Assembly: GCF_012952065.1 (NCBI RefSeq)
Contig: NZ_JABCJJ010000011.1
Span: 1 to 64,000 of the forward strand
From: Cellulomonas fimi
GTDB taxonomy: Bacteria > Actinomycetota > Actinomycetes > Actinomycetales > Cellulomonadaceae
Direction: 5' to 3'
Length of the DNA stretch: 64,000 bases
Numbering within the stretch: the stretch's first letter is position 1; every line of letters starts with the position of its first letter. The position numbers and the translations under genes are program-made. This document shows positions 1 to 9,317 of the stretch, piece after piece. Below the pieces are notes generated by a model, which saw only the letters and a list, made by a program, of their open reading frames with translations, was not told the DNA's origin and did not search any database.

Positions 1-2614
1 CGCCGCCCAGCGCCGCGAGCGCCGTCGGGTCCAGCCCGGCGAGCGCGTCGGGCGGCGGGGGCAGGAGGTCGCGCAGGGCGGCGGGCGCGCCGGGCAGCGC
101 GAACGGCGCGCCGAGCCCCAGGGTCGAGGGCGTCCGGGTCCGCAGCCACCACGCGGCGTACGACGGCGCGGTGCCCGACAACCCCGTACCCGACGACCCC
201 GTGCTCGACGGCGCCACCCGGTGCCGGTGGTCGCCCTCGGCACGCACCGGGTCGAGGAGGGCGCGGCGCAGGTCGTGGTCGGTGGTGACGTGCCGCAGCA
301 CGGCGGGCCAGGCGTCGTCGCGCACGGCGTCGAGGTCCGCGACCGCCGCCAGCTCGCCCACGAGGGCCCCGGCGCCGAGGCGGTCGGCCAGGACGTCGAG
401 GTAGTCGGACCAGCCGTCGAGCGACCGGGTCGCGAGGTCCTCGGCCGTGCCGCCCAGGAGGTCCGCGCCGTCCGGCTCGACGAGCACCTCGGTCAGCCGG
501 ACGAGCGCGAGGTGGTCGCGGACGCCGGCGGCGACCAGCACCTCCCGCCCCCAGCGCTCGACCAGCTCGTCCGCGACCGACGCGAGCACGCGGTCGTCGA
601 GCAGCTCCGCGGCCGGCGACCCGGGCAGGACGAGGCCGCGCGCGGGCGTCGGCTCGTCGTCGGCGTCGTGCAGCGTGAGCTCGCCGAGCCACGCCGTCGC
701 CTCCGTGGGGACCTGACCGTCCGCGACGGCGTCGGCGACGAGCGTGAGGACCGCCGTGGCGACCGCCTCGGCCAGGGCGAGGTCGTCGTCGTCCGCGGCC
801 TCGAGCACGGCCTCGCGCACCGCCGGGACGAGCAGGAGGCCGCCGGCCTCGGGCGCCGTCGCGCCGAGCCGTTCGAGCAGCGGGTGCGCGGCGCCCGGGT
901 GCACGAGCCGTAGCCCCCACCGCCCGAGCACCTCGAGCGCCTCGGCGTCGGCGGGCGCTCCGACCGGTCCCGACGAGGGAAGGTGTGCTCCCGGCAGGAC
1001 GAGTCCGCGCACGCCGCGGACCGTGCGACCGTCCGCGAGCGGGACGGGGATCGCGCCGAGCGCCTCGCGGACGAGCGGGTCGCCGGCCGACGCAGCGAGC
1101 GCCGCGTACAGCTCTCCCCAGCGCTCGGGCTCACCCGCGGCCGGCAGCTCGGCGACGACGTCCGCGAGGTCGCGCACCTCGACGCCCAGCATCCGCGCGG
1201 GGGCCTCCTGGCCCGGCCCGAGCACGACCAGCCCCGCTGCCCACCGCGCGAGCGCGCCGACCGCGTGCCGGTCCCGTCCGACCTCCCCCGTGATCGCCAC
1301 GGCACGTCGCGGCTCGATCAGCCGGGGTCCGCGCGTGGCGGCGCGATCGTCACCGTCACCGTCACCGTCACCATCACCATCACCGGCGGCCTCGGGCGTC
1401 GTCGTCGCGTCGGGGGCTGGGACCGACCGGGCGGGCGTCAGCAGCGGGGTGGCGGCGAGCGTGTCGACGACCCGTTCGCGGAGCGCGGCGTCGAGGCTGC
1501 CCGCAGGCAGGCCGGTCGGGACCAGCGCGAGCGGGTCACGCCCGTCCTGCACGACGGCGCGCGCCAGCTCCGCGTAGACGTCCGCCGCTCGTTCGACCAC
1601 GGCCTGGGTCGACCGCCCGGGGACCACGTGCCGACGCGACGGGTCGAGCGGGAGGCTCGCGACGAGCAGCGCGGGAAGCGTGGTGCGCTCGTCGGTGGGC
1701 GTGGGCGCATGCACGACGCCGCCCCACCGGGTCGCACCGGTCCCCGCGCCGCCGCCCGCCTCACGCGGCAACGCCCACGTGACGCGCCAGTCGCGCGCCG
1801 CCCGCTCCTCGACCGGCCGGTCGGCGACCAGCGCGAGCTCGAGCGTGCCCTCGCCGCGCGCGACCAGCCAACGGGCCGCGACGTCGGCCACCCTCCGCTG
1901 CGAGCTCTCGCCGGGCACGTCGACCTCGACGACGACCTCGGTGAGCGCCGGCAGGGCCAGCAGCAGCGGGTCGCCGACGTCGCCCAGCAGCGCGCGGACC
2001 TCGTCGACCGCCGCCGCGTCTCGCAGCTCGAGCACGACCGCCGTGTCGTAGCCGGACGGCGGGCGGGCGTCGTCGGGCAGCGGCAGGCGCAGCGTCGGGA
2101 GGACGCCGTCGCGGCGTCGGGCCTCGTCGGCGAGCTCGGGATGGTCGACGCCGAGCGCCGCCAGCTGCGCGGTCGCCTCGGCGAGCGAGAACCGGACCGC
2201 CCCGGTCGTGGACGCCACGCGGAGCTCGTCCGCGACCGAGCGCACCGCCGCGAAGCCGACGCCGAAGCGCCCGACGGTCGACGTCGTCGCGCCTGCCCCG
2301 CGCTTGGCCGAGGCGCGCAGCGACGCGAGCGACGCGACGCCGTCGGCGTCGAGCGGGGCCCCGGTGTTGGCGGCGGTCAGGACCGTCGTGCCGTCCTGCT
2401 GGCACAGCCGGAGCAGCAGGTGACCCGGCACGCCTGCCCTGCTCGCGGCGTCGGCGGCGTTCTGGGCGAGCTCGATGACGACCCGGTCGCGGTAGTACCC
2501 GCGCGCGTGGTCCTCCTCGGAGTTGGCGTCCTCGCGGAACCGGGCGGGCGACGCGGCCCACGCCTGCAGGACGGCGGCACGCAGGCCGGCCGTCCCGAAG
2601 GCGTCCCGGTTCAC
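1..2614 (-). CDS. Sacsin-like N-terminal ATPase domain protein (3' end outside window)
   Basis: This minus-strand frame is open from a GTG at 2614 to the window edge, giving 871 residues without a stop; the C-terminus is not visible. Residues 40-125 carry GHKL-type ATP-binding motifs: ELAQNAADAA (48-57, N box), NTGAPLD (83-89) and GRFGVGF (115-121). This is the arrangement of the sacsin N-terminal / Hsp90-like fold, so an ATP-dependent chaperone-like role is inferred. The rest is Ala/Leu/Val-rich and I do not recognise it. A (Gly-Asp)6 linker lies at 1349-1384. The GTG overlaps the TGA of the upstream DUF3027 gene in a GTGA, so the two are probably translationally coupled, as third gene of a cspB-DUF3027 operon. 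The substrate is unknown. Confidence 0.8.
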   Translation of the reverse strand, partial: MNRDAFGTAGLRAAVLQAWAASPARFREDANSEEDHARGYYRDRVVIELAQNAADAASRAGVPGHLLLRLCQQDGTTVLTAANTGAPLDADGVASLASLRASAKRGAGATTSTVGRFGVGFAAVRSVADELRVASTTGAVRFSLAEATAQLAALGVDHPELADEARRRDGVLPTLRLPLPDDARPPSGYDTAVVLELRDAAAVDEVRALLGDVGDPLLLALPALTEVVVEVDVPGESSQRRVADVAARWLVARGEGTLELALVADRPVEERAARDWRVTWALPREAGGGAGTGATRWGGVVHAPTPTDERTTLPALLVASLPLDPSRRHVVPGRSTQAVVERAADVYAELARAVVQDGRDPLALVPTGLPAGSLDAALRERVVDTLAATPLLTPARSVPAPDATTTPEAAGDGDGDGDGDGDDRAATRGPRLIEPRRAVAITGEVGRDRHAVGALARWAAGLVVLGPGQEAPARMLGVEVRDLADVVAELPAAGEPERWGELYAALAASAGDPLVREALGAIPVPLADGRTVRGVRGLVLPGAHLPSSGPVGAPADAEALEVLGRWGLRLVHPGAAHPLLERLGATAPEAGGLLLVPAVREAVLEAADDDDLALAEAVATAVLTLVADAVADGQVPTEATAWLGELTLHDADDEPTPARGLVLPGSPAAELLDDRVLASVADELVERWGREVLVAAGVRDHLALVRLTEVLVEPDGADLLGGTAEDLATRSLDGWSDYLDVLADRLGAGALVGELAAVADLDAVRDDAWPAVLRHVTTDHDLRRALLDPVRAEGDHRHRVAPSSTGSSGTGLSGTAPSYAAWWLRTRTPSTLGLGAPFALPGAPAALRDLLPPPPDALAGLDPTALAALGG
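1349..1384. repeat. Hexanucleotide repeat coding for (Gly-Asp)6
   Basis: Six tandem copies of a GTCACC/ATCACC hexamer lie in frame inside the sacsin-like gene and encode a Gly-Asp linker. Four copies are GTCACC and two are ATCACC. Such a tract can vary in copy number by replication slippage without breaking the frame. Confidence 0.85.
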
Positions 2615-3606
2615 GACTCCTGCGTGTCGGGGGTCTCGGCGTCCGTGCCAGGAGTCTCGGCGTCCGTGCCAGGGGTCTCGGCGTCCGCCTCAGGGTTCCG
2701 GGCGTCGTCCGCGAGCGCCGGGTCCACGTCGGCCAGCTCCGCGGCGATCTCGTCCGCCGGCGCACTCGCGGTCTCGCTCGGGGCGGGCTCGTCGGGGGCC
2801 GCCGGTGCGTCGTCGGCAGCCCGCTCCGGGCCGACGTCGCGCGCCGCCGAGCTCTCGAGCAGCGACACCAGCTCGACGTCGAGCTCGTCGTGCATCGCCG
2901 ACGGCGCGGGCCAGTCGGACGGGTGCGTGTCGAGGTCCGTCTGCGAGTGCGCGCCGCAGCCGTGGTCGAGGCTGACGACCTTGCCGTCGTCGGGCGACCA
3001 CTCGTTGGTGCACACCCCGAACAGCTGCCCGAGCTCGCCGCTCAGGGGAACGAGGAACCCGCACGTCTGGCACGACGCGGCCGCCGCGACCGCACCCGGC
3101 GTCGTCGGCCCGTGGGCCCCGGCGTACCACCGCTCGGCCGCACGCCGGCGCCCCTCGGGGGACAGCACGCGAGCGCGGGCGAGCGCGAGCTCCTCGATCG
3201 CGACGAAGTCCTGCTCCTCGTCGCCCGTGGGCGTGTAGCCGGGCTCGAGCCGCGGGTCGTCGGCACGGAACGGGAGCACGTCACCGGGGCCGATGTCGCC
3301 CGGCCGCAGCCGCTCGGACCACGGCACCCACTCGCGCGCCAGGATGGCGTCCGGCCCCGGCAGCAGCTCGCTCTCGCACACCGTCGCGACGCGGGCACGG
3401 GGCGCGCGGGCGAGGGTGACCGTCCAGTGCCAGCCTCGGTATCCCGGCGCCGTGCACGCGAACCGGTGGGAGACGAGCCGCTCACCCTCGACGACCACAC
3501 CGAGGTGGTCACCGACGTGTGCGGGGTTCTCCGCCGCCTCGAGGGCCGCGTCGCGCGCGAGGTCGAGCGCGGACGTCAGCACGGCGTCCTTCGTCGCGGT
3601 CGCCAT
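2611..3606 (-). CDS. DUF3027 family protein
   Basis: The 331-residue protein matches my memory of the actinobacterial DUF3027 family, whose function is unknown. Residues 179-220 contain CQTC, a later Cys at 199, and a DHGCGAH motif, so a zinc-binding site is plausible. A C-terminal acidic Pro/Thr tail (about 305-331) is built from a repeated T/A-DAETPG unit, visible in the DNA as a tandem repeat at about 2622-2690. The ATG at 3606 lies three bases after the cspB stop, and its TGA overlaps the start of the sacsin-like gene. This tight cspB-DUF3027-ATPase arrangement suggests a shared stress or RNA-related job, but that is inference only. Confidence 0.8.
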   Translation of the reverse strand: MATATKDAVLTSALDLARDAALEAAENPAHVGDHLGVVVEGERLVSHRFACTAPGYRGWHWTVTLARAPRARVATVCESELLPGPDAILAREWVPWSERLRPGDIGPGDVLPFRADDPRLEPGYTPTGDEEQDFVAIEELALARARVLSPEGRRRAAERWYAGAHGPTTPGAVAAAASCQTCGFLVPLSGELGQLFGVCTNEWSPDDGKVVSLDHGCGAHSQTDLDTHPSDWPAPSAMHDELDVELVSLLESSAARDVGPERAADDAPAAPDEPAPSETASAPADEIAAELADVDPALADDARNPEADAETPGTDAETPGTDAETPDTQES

Positions 3607-3609
3607 GGA

Positions 3610-3993
3610 TCAGACCTCGAGGCTGTCGGCGACGGCGCGCAGCAGGGACGCGTACTTCTCGCCCTGGGCCTTGTCGGGGTAGCGGCCGCGGCGCAGGTCG
3701 TTGCCCACGCGGTCGAGCACCTTGATGAGGTCCTCGACGATCACCGCCATGTCCTCGGCCGGCTTGCGCGCCGCCTTCGCGACGGACGGGATGGGATCGA
3801 GGACTTTGACGGACAGCGCCTGCGGGCCGCGCCGCCCGTCAGCCACCCCGAAGTCGACCTTGGTGCCCGGCTTCGGCGCGGTGACGCCGGCGGGCAGCGC
3901 GGAGGCGTGCAGGAACACCTCGTCACCCTCGTCGCTGGCGATGAAGCCGAAGCCACGCTCGGTGTCGAACCACTTGACCTTGCCGGTGGGCAC
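3610..3993 (-). CDS. cspB: Cold-shock domain protein with C-terminal extension
   Basis: The protein has 127 residues. The N-terminal 65 form a cold-shock domain with RNP1 RGFGFI (13-18) and RNP2 VFLHAS (26-31), which bind single-stranded nucleic acid. A helical C-terminal extension of about 60 residues matches the larger actinobacterial CspB type rather than 67-residue CspA. I chose the GTG at 3993 because MPTGKVKWFD is the normal family start and GAGG lies 6 bases upstream; a longer reading from 4125 would add an unrelated 44-residue leader. It is the first gene of an operon with DUF3027 and the sacsin-like gene. Its likely role is RNA chaperone or transcription antiterminator. Confidence 0.9.
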   Translation of the reverse strand: MPTGKVKWFDTERGFGFIASDEGDEVFLHASALPAGVTAPKPGTKVDFGVADGRRGPQALSVKVLDPIPSVAKAARKPAEDMAVIVEDLIKVLDRVGNDLRRGRYPDKAQGEKYASLLRAVADSLEV

Positions 3994-4033
3994 TGGAACC
4001 TCGGAGACGTCGTCGGGACAGGCAGAGGTGGAC

Positions 4034-4039
4034 AGTTTA
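4034..4039 (-). promoter_or_regulatory. -10 box TAAACT for the cspB operon
   Basis: TAAACT fits the actinobacterial TANNNT -10 consensus and lies in a short AT-richer patch about 40 bases before the cspB GTG, leaving room for a leader with a Shine-Dalgarno site. No convincing -35 was seen. Confidence 0.4.
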
Positions 4040-4123
4040 TCGGTCCCGCGGTCGCCCGGGCCCCGCCACGCGTGGACGGGCCGCCGTGGCGTTCGTGTCG
4101 GTGGCTGCGGGCACGATCCCGCC

Positions 4124-5162
4124 ATGCCTCCCGAGCTCCTCGTCCCCGACGACTACCCGCTGCTGCTCGCCGAGCTCAAGGAGGCGGTGCGCACCACGCG
4201 GGCGGTCGCCCGCAGGGCGGTGAACACCGAGCTGCTGGGGCTGTACTGGCGCATCGGTGAGGCCATCCGCACCCGCCAGGACGCCGAGGGGTGGGGTGCC
4301 AAGATCATCGACCGGCTCGCGCTCGACCTCCGCGCGGAGCTCCCTGCGATGACCGGCCTGAGTCGGGCCAACCTCTACCGGATGCGGGCGTTCGCAGGCG
4401 CATGGTCGCTCGCGGAAGCTGTCGCACAGCCTGTGCGACAACTCCCCTGGGGACACGTCGTGACCCTTCTGGAGAAGGTCGACGACCCCGCCGTCCGCGA
4501 CTGGTACGCCGCCGCAGCCGCAGAGTTCGGTTGGTCCCGCAACGTCCTGCTGAACCAGATCATGTCCCGGACCCACTCCCGCGTCGGCACCGCCGCCTCG
4601 AACTTCGGCGACCGGCTTCCCGCGCCGCACTCCGATCTCGCGCAGCAGATCGCCAAGGACCCGTACGTCTTCGACTTCCTGGACCGGCGAGGTCGCCGAA
4701 CGGGACCTCGAGCAGGGACTCATGGACCGCCTCGTCGACACCCTGCGCGAGTTCGGCACCGGGTTCGCTTTCGTCGGCCGCCAGGTGCGCTTCGACGTCG
4801 ACGGCGACGAGTTCTTCGTCGACCTGCTCTTCCACGTCACCCAGCTCCGATACGTCGTCGTGGAGCTCAAGACCGGGCCGTTCAGGCCCGAGCACACCGG
4901 TCAGCTGGGCTTCTACGTCGAGCTCGTCGAGGATCGGCTGCGCCAGCCCGCCCACCAGCCGACCGTCGGGATCCTCCTGTGCACCGGGCACAACGGGACC
5001 ACCGTGCGGTACGCGCTCCGCAGCACTGCCGCGCCGATGGCCGTCGCCACCTTCTCCTACGACGAGCTGCCTGCCGACGAACGCAGCGCTCTGCCGTCCG
5101 AGAAGCTGGTGGTGCACGCACTGACCCGCGCGGTGCGGGCGCCCGAGCGCCCGGAGCGCTAG
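4124..5162 (+). pseudogene. YhcG-type (DUF1016) PDDEXK nuclease gene, frameshifted
   Basis: Two frames together make one YhcG/DUF1016-like protein. The first (from ATG 4124) gives the N-terminal DUF1016 domain, running from LLLAELKEAVRTTRAVARRA through MTGLSRANLYRMRAF to KDPYVFDFL. The second, from about 4688, resumes with TGEVAERDLEQGLMDRLVDT and the PDDEXK nuclease core, including VDGDEFFVDLLFH and VVVELKTG. At the junction the family usually reads DFL-G-L-T-GEV; here CTGGACC replaces what would be CTG-GGN-CTN-ACC, consistent with a deletion of about 5 bases near 4683. The core also lacks one residue where relatives have DLLF(Y/F)H. YhcG proteins are linked to restriction and DNA recombination loci, but none is adjacent. 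It may be a recent pseudogene, or a sequencing error. Confidence 0.8.
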
Positions 5163-5213
5163 ACCCGCCCGACCAGCACCCGGGCGGCACTCCAGCGACG
5201 ACCGCCCGGCGCG

Positions 5214-5219
5214 TACCGT
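5214..5219 (+). promoter_or_regulatory. -10 box TACCGT, leaderless start of the helicase pair
   Basis: TACCGT ends 7 bases before the ATG at 5227 and there is no Shine-Dalgarno sequence, which is the leaderless-promoter layout common in actinobacteria. This favours ATG 5227 over GTG 5221. Confidence 0.55.
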
Positions 5220-5226
5220 TGTGCGG

Positions 5227-7668
5227 ATGGCCACCTTCAGCGAGCACCTGCGCTCGCGCAGCGACGCCGAGCTCGTCGCGCTGCTCGAGCGGCGCCCTGA
5301 CCTGGCCAGTCCCGCCCCGTCGACGCTCATGTCCCTCGCCGCGCGGGCCACGAGCCGGTTCAGCCTCGAGCGCGCGCTCGCCGGCGTCGACGCCTCCGTG
5401 CTGCAGGTCCTCGAGGCGGTCGTCGCGCTCCATGAGGTGCGGCCTGCGGTCACGCCCGACGACGTCGCGTCGGCGGTGGGCGCCCCCGTGCCCGACGCCG
5501 TCGCGCACGCCGAGACCTTCGCCCTGCTCTGGACGGACGCAGGGGCCCTGCACCCCTCGCCCGGCCTGGGTGAGCTGCTGGGGCCCTACCCCGCGGGTCT
5601 CGGCCCCGCGCTCGGCGCCGGCCGACCCGCACCGCCCGACCCGGCGACGCTCCTCGCCGACGCCCCGCCGGGTGCCCGCGAGATCCTCGACGCCCTCACC
5701 TGGGGCCCGCCGGTCGGCCGCCTCCCGGCTCTCACGTCGACCGGCCCGCGCGCCGCGGTCGACTGGCTCGTGGCCCGCGGCCTGCTCGTGCCGACCGACG
5801 CGGCCACCGTGATCCTTCCGCGCGAGATCGCCCTCGCCCTCCGAGGTGGCCGCACGCACCGCGAGCCCGCCGTCGCCGAGCCGCGCCCCACCGGCTCGAC
5901 GCACCCACCGGCTCTCGTCGAGGCCGAGTCCGCCCGTGCGGCGCAGGAGATCGTGCGGCTGGTCGCGGCGCTCGTGCGCGAGTGGGAGCTCGCGCCCGCG
6001 CCGGTCCTCCGCTCGGGCGGGCTCGGCGTGCGGGAGCTGCGCCGGCTGGGCACGCGCCTCGAGGTGGACGATGCCGGCGCCGCCCTGGTCGTCGAGCTCG
6101 CCGGCGCCGCGGGTCTGATCATCGACGACGGCGCGGAGCGTCCGTCCTTCGCCCCGACGCTCGAGGTCGACGACTGGCTCGACGCCGAGCTCCCCGACCG
6201 CTGGGCCACGCTCGCGACGGCATGGCTCACGACCACGCGCGCCCCCTGGCTCGTCGGCAGCCGCGACGACCGCGGGGAGCTGCGCGCGGCGCTCGACCCC
6301 GAGCTGGTCCGCCCGTGGGCGCCGCGCCTGCGCCGCGCGGTGCTCGAGGTGCTCGCGGGCCAGCAACCGGGCACGGCGCTCGACGCCGACGCCGTCACGG
6401 CCGTCCTGCGGTGGCGCACGCCACGGTCCGTCCCCCCGCCGGCGGCCGTCGCCGCGACGCTGCGCGAGGCCGGCGCCCTGGGGCTGCTCGGGGCGGGGGC
6501 GCTGGCCGAGCCGGGGCGCGCGGTCCTCGCGGCGATCGCCGACGACTCCGCCACCACCGGCTCGCCCACCCACCGGTCCCCCGCCGACGCTCTCGTCGCC
6601 ACCCTGCCCGCCCCGGTCGACGAGATGCTCGTCCAGGGGGATCTGACCGGGATCGTGCCCGGCCGCCCGACCCGCCAGCTCGCCGAGCTGATCGAGCGCA
6701 CGGCACGCGTCGAGTCGCGCGGCGCCGCGGTCACGGTCCGGTTCACCGCGGAGTCGGTGCGCGGCGCGCTCGACGCGGGGCACACCGCCGACGACCTGCT
6801 GGCCGCCCTCGCAGCGCATGCGAGGGGCCCGCTCCCCCAGCCGCTCGAGTACCTCGTCCGCGACGCCGCCCGACGCCACGGGCGCCTGCGCGTCGGCGGG
6901 GCGCTGGGCTACGTCCGCTCCGAGGACCCGGCGCTCCTCGCCGGCCTGCTCGAGGACCCCGCCCTCGCCCACCTCGGCCTCACCCGGCTCGCCCCGACGG
7001 TCCTCGCCGCGCAGGGCACGCCGACCGCCCTGCTGAGCGCCCTGCGCGACCGCGGCCTGGCGCCCGCGAGCGAGACGCCCGAAGGGCACGTCGTGCACGC
7101 CGGCCCGACCGTGCGCCGGGTCCGGGCCTCGACCCGCCGACGCCGCGCCGCGGGTGGCGTCGTCATCCCGCCCCACGCCGCGCCGTCGGGCACGCGCGCC
7201 GGCACCGCCGCCGAGACGACCGCGGACCGGCTCGCCGCGCTGGTGCCCGCCATGCGCCGCGCGGAGGAGACGGCTCAGGCCGAGCGCGCGACCCGTGCGC
7301 GCGAGCTGGCAGCCGAGCCGCCACCGTCCGGGCACGCGCGGCGTCGGCCGGGGGCGCCCGGCGGCGACCTGGGAACAGCCGACCCCGTCACCGCGTTGGC
7401 CACCCTGCGGGAGGCGGCCGACGCCGGGCGCGAGGTCTGGCTCGAGATCGTCGGCCCGCAGGGCACACCGCAGGGTCGGCGGGTCCGCCCGGTCCGGGTG
7501 GACGCCGGCCGCGTGCGCGCGATCGACACCGCGCGTGACGCCGAGCTGACCGTCGCCGTGCACCGCATCGCCCGTGTGACCCCGATCGACCCCGCGCCCG
7601 CCCAGCCGGCGGGCACCAGGTCCGACGCGCCCGAAGCCGACGCGCAGAACAGAGAAGGAACCCCATGA
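5227..7668 (+). CDS. Helicase-associated domain protein (XPB partner)
   Basis: This 813-residue protein starts MATFSEHLRSRSDAELVALL and matches the actinobacterial 'helicase-associated domain' proteins encoded just before XPB. It contains no Walker motifs. The centre is helical and Ala/Leu-rich. The C-terminus, from about residue 735 (EVWLEIVGPQGTPQGRRVRP), looks like a WYL-like beta domain that ends with AVHRIARVTPI. The ATG at 5227 is preferred over a GTG six bases earlier because of the -10 box spacing. Its stop overlaps the start of the XPB helicase in an ATGA, so the two products are probably made together and may act together in DNA repair. The role is inferred from context. Confidence 0.8.
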   Translation: MATFSEHLRSRSDAELVALLERRPDLASPAPSTLMSLAARATSRFSLERALAGVDASVLQVLEAVVALHEVRPAVTPDDVASAVGAPVPDAVAHAETFALLWTDAGALHPSPGLGELLGPYPAGLGPALGAGRPAPPDPATLLADAPPGAREILDALTWGPPVGRLPALTSTGPRAAVDWLVARGLLVPTDAATVILPREIALALRGGRTHREPAVAEPRPTGSTHPPALVEAESARAAQEIVRLVAALVREWELAPAPVLRSGGLGVRELRRLGTRLEVDDAGAALVVELAGAAGLIIDDGAERPSFAPTLEVDDWLDAELPDRWATLATAWLTTTRAPWLVGSRDDRGELRAALDPELVRPWAPRLRRAVLEVLAGQQPGTALDADAVTAVLRWRTPRSVPPPAAVAATLREAGALGLLGAGALAEPGRAVLAAIADDSATTGSPTHRSPADALVATLPAPVDEMLVQGDLTGIVPGRPTRQLAELIERTARVESRGAAVTVRFTAESVRGALDAGHTADDLLAALAAHARGPLPQPLEYLVRDAARRHGRLRVGGALGYVRSEDPALLAGLLEDPALAHLGLTRLAPTVLAAQGTPTALLSALRDRGLAPASETPEGHVVHAGPTVRRVRASTRRRRAAGGVVIPPHAAPSGTRAGTAAETTADRLAALVPAMRRAEETAQAERATRARELAAEPPPSGHARRRPGAPGGDLGTADPVTALATLREAADAGREVWLEIVGPQGTPQGRRVRPVRVDAGRVRAIDTARDAELTVAVHRIARVTPIDPAPAQPAGTRSDAPEADAQNREGTP

Positions 7669-9317
7669 CGGATGGCCCGCTGATCGTGCAGAGCGACAAG
7701 ACGCTCCTGCTCGAGGTCGACCACGACCGGGCCGACGCGTGCCGGCGCGAGATCGCTCCCTTCGCGGAGCTCGAGCGCGCGCCCGAGCACGTCCACACCT
7801 ACCGCCTCACGCCGCTCGGCCTGTGGAACGCGCGCGCCGCGGGCCACGACGCCGAGCAGGTCGTCGACGTGCTGCTCGAGTACTCGCGCTACCCGGTGCC
7901 GCACGCGCTGCTGGTCGACGTCGCCGAGACCATGTCCCGGTACGGCCGCCTCCAGCTGGTCAGCCACCCGGTGCACGGGCTCGTGCTGCACGCGCTCGAC
8001 CGCGCCGTGCTCGAGGAGGTGCTGCGCTCCAAGCGCACCGCCGGCCTGGTGGGGCAGCGGCTCGACGGGACGGACGTCGTCGTGCACCCGAGCGAGCGCG
8101 GGCACCTCAAGCAGGTGCTGCTCAAACTCGGCTGGCCCGCCGAGGACCTCGCGGGCTACGTCGACGGCGAGGCGCACGCGATCGACCTCGACACGACCGA
8201 CTGGCACCTGCGGCCGTACCAGGAGCACGCGGTCGAGAGCTTCTTCCACGGCGGCTCGGGCGTCGTCGTGCTGCCGTGCGGGGCGGGCAAGACGCTCGTC
8301 GGCGCGGGTGCGATGGCCCGCGCGCAGACGACCACGCTGATCCTCGTGACGAACACCGTCTCCGCGCGCCAGTGGCGCGACGAGCTGGTGCGGCGCACGA
8401 GCCTCACCGAGGAGGAGATCGGCGAGTACTCGGGCGCGCGCAAGGAGATCCGCCCGGTCACGATCGCGACGTACCAGGTGCTCACGACCAGGCGGAAGGG
8501 CGTCTACACGCACCTCGAGCTGCTCGACGCCCGCGACTGGGGCCTCATCGTGTACGACGAGGTCCACCTGCTGCCCGCGCCGATCTTCCGCATGACGGCC
8601 GACATGCAGGCGCGCCGCCGCCTCGGCCTGACCGCGACGCTCGTGCGCGAGGACGGCCGCGAGGACGAGGTGTTCTCCCTCATCGGGCCCAAGCGGTTCG
8701 ACGCGCCGTGGAAGGACATCGAGGCGCAGGGCTACATCGCGCCGGCCGACTGCGTCGAGGTGCGCCTCACGCTCCCTGACCGCGAGCGCATGCTCTACGC
8801 GACGGCCGAGCCGGAGGACAAGTACCGGCTCGCGGCGTCGGCGTCGGGCAAGAACCGGATCGTCGAGCAGCTCGTCGCGAAGCACGACGGCGAGCCGACG
8901 CTCGTCATCGGCCAGTACCTCGACCAGCTCGAGGAGCTCGGCGAGCACCTGGACGCGCCGGTCCTCACCGGTTCCACGAGCGTCCCGGAGCGCCAGCGGC
9001 TGTACGACGCCTTCCGCAACGGCGAGATCACGAAGCTCGTCGTGAGCAAGGTCGCGAACTTCTCGATCGACCTGCCCGAGGCGTCGGTCGCGATCCAGGT
9101 CTCCGGGTCGTTCGGCTCACGCCAGGAGGAGGCGCAGCGCCTCGGGCGCCTCCTGCGACCCAAGGGCGACGGGCGCACCGCGCACTTCTACACGGTCGTC
9201 GCGCGCGACACCGTCGACCAGGAGTTCGCGGCGCACCGCCAGCGCTTCCTCGCCGAGCAGGGCTACGCGTACACCATCGTCGACGCCGAGGACCTGGTTC
9301 CCGACACGACGGACTGA
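7665..9317 (+). CDS. XPB-type DNA repair helicase
   Basis: This 550-residue SF2 helicase carries Walker A CGAGKT (205-210), DEVH box (298-301), the motif III/RED region GLTATLVREDGRE (321-333) and motif VI QRLGRLLRPK near the C-terminus. The N-terminal 180 residues match the bacterial XPB damage-recognition region. It is a 3'-5' ATP-dependent DNA helicase homologous to the TFIIH/XPB subunit. AAGGAA lies 6 bases before the ATG, and the start overlaps the upstream stop. Its 3' end overlaps the convergent amidotransferase gene by 55 bases. Confidence 0.93.
   Translation: MTDGPLIVQSDKTLLLEVDHDRADACRREIAPFAELERAPEHVHTYRLTPLGLWNARAAGHDAEQVVDVLLEYSRYPVPHALLVDVAETMSRYGRLQLVSHPVHGLVLHALDRAVLEEVLRSKRTAGLVGQRLDGTDVVVHPSERGHLKQVLLKLGWPAEDLAGYVDGEAHAIDLDTTDWHLRPYQEHAVESFFHGGSGVVVLPCGAGKTLVGAGAMARAQTTTLILVTNTVSARQWRDELVRRTSLTEEEIGEYSGARKEIRPVTIATYQVLTTRRKGVYTHLELLDARDWGLIVYDEVHLLPAPIFRMTADMQARRRLGLTATLVREDGREDEVFSLIGPKRFDAPWKDIEAQGYIAPADCVEVRLTLPDRERMLYATAEPEDKYRLAASASGKNRIVEQLVAKHDGEPTLVIGQYLDQLEELGEHLDAPVLTGSTSVPERQRLYDAFRNGEITKLVVSKVANFSIDLPEASVAIQVSGSFGSRQEEAQRLGRLLRPKGDGRTAHFYTVVARDTVDQEFAAHRQRFLAEQGYAYTIVDAEDLVPDTTD

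Noticed and set aside
983-3238. A 751-residue plus-strand reading frame opposite the sacsin-like and DUF3027 genes
   Set aside because: It is Arg/Gly/Ala-rich with no recognisable motif and lies antisense to genes with clear domains; a high-GC shadow frame.
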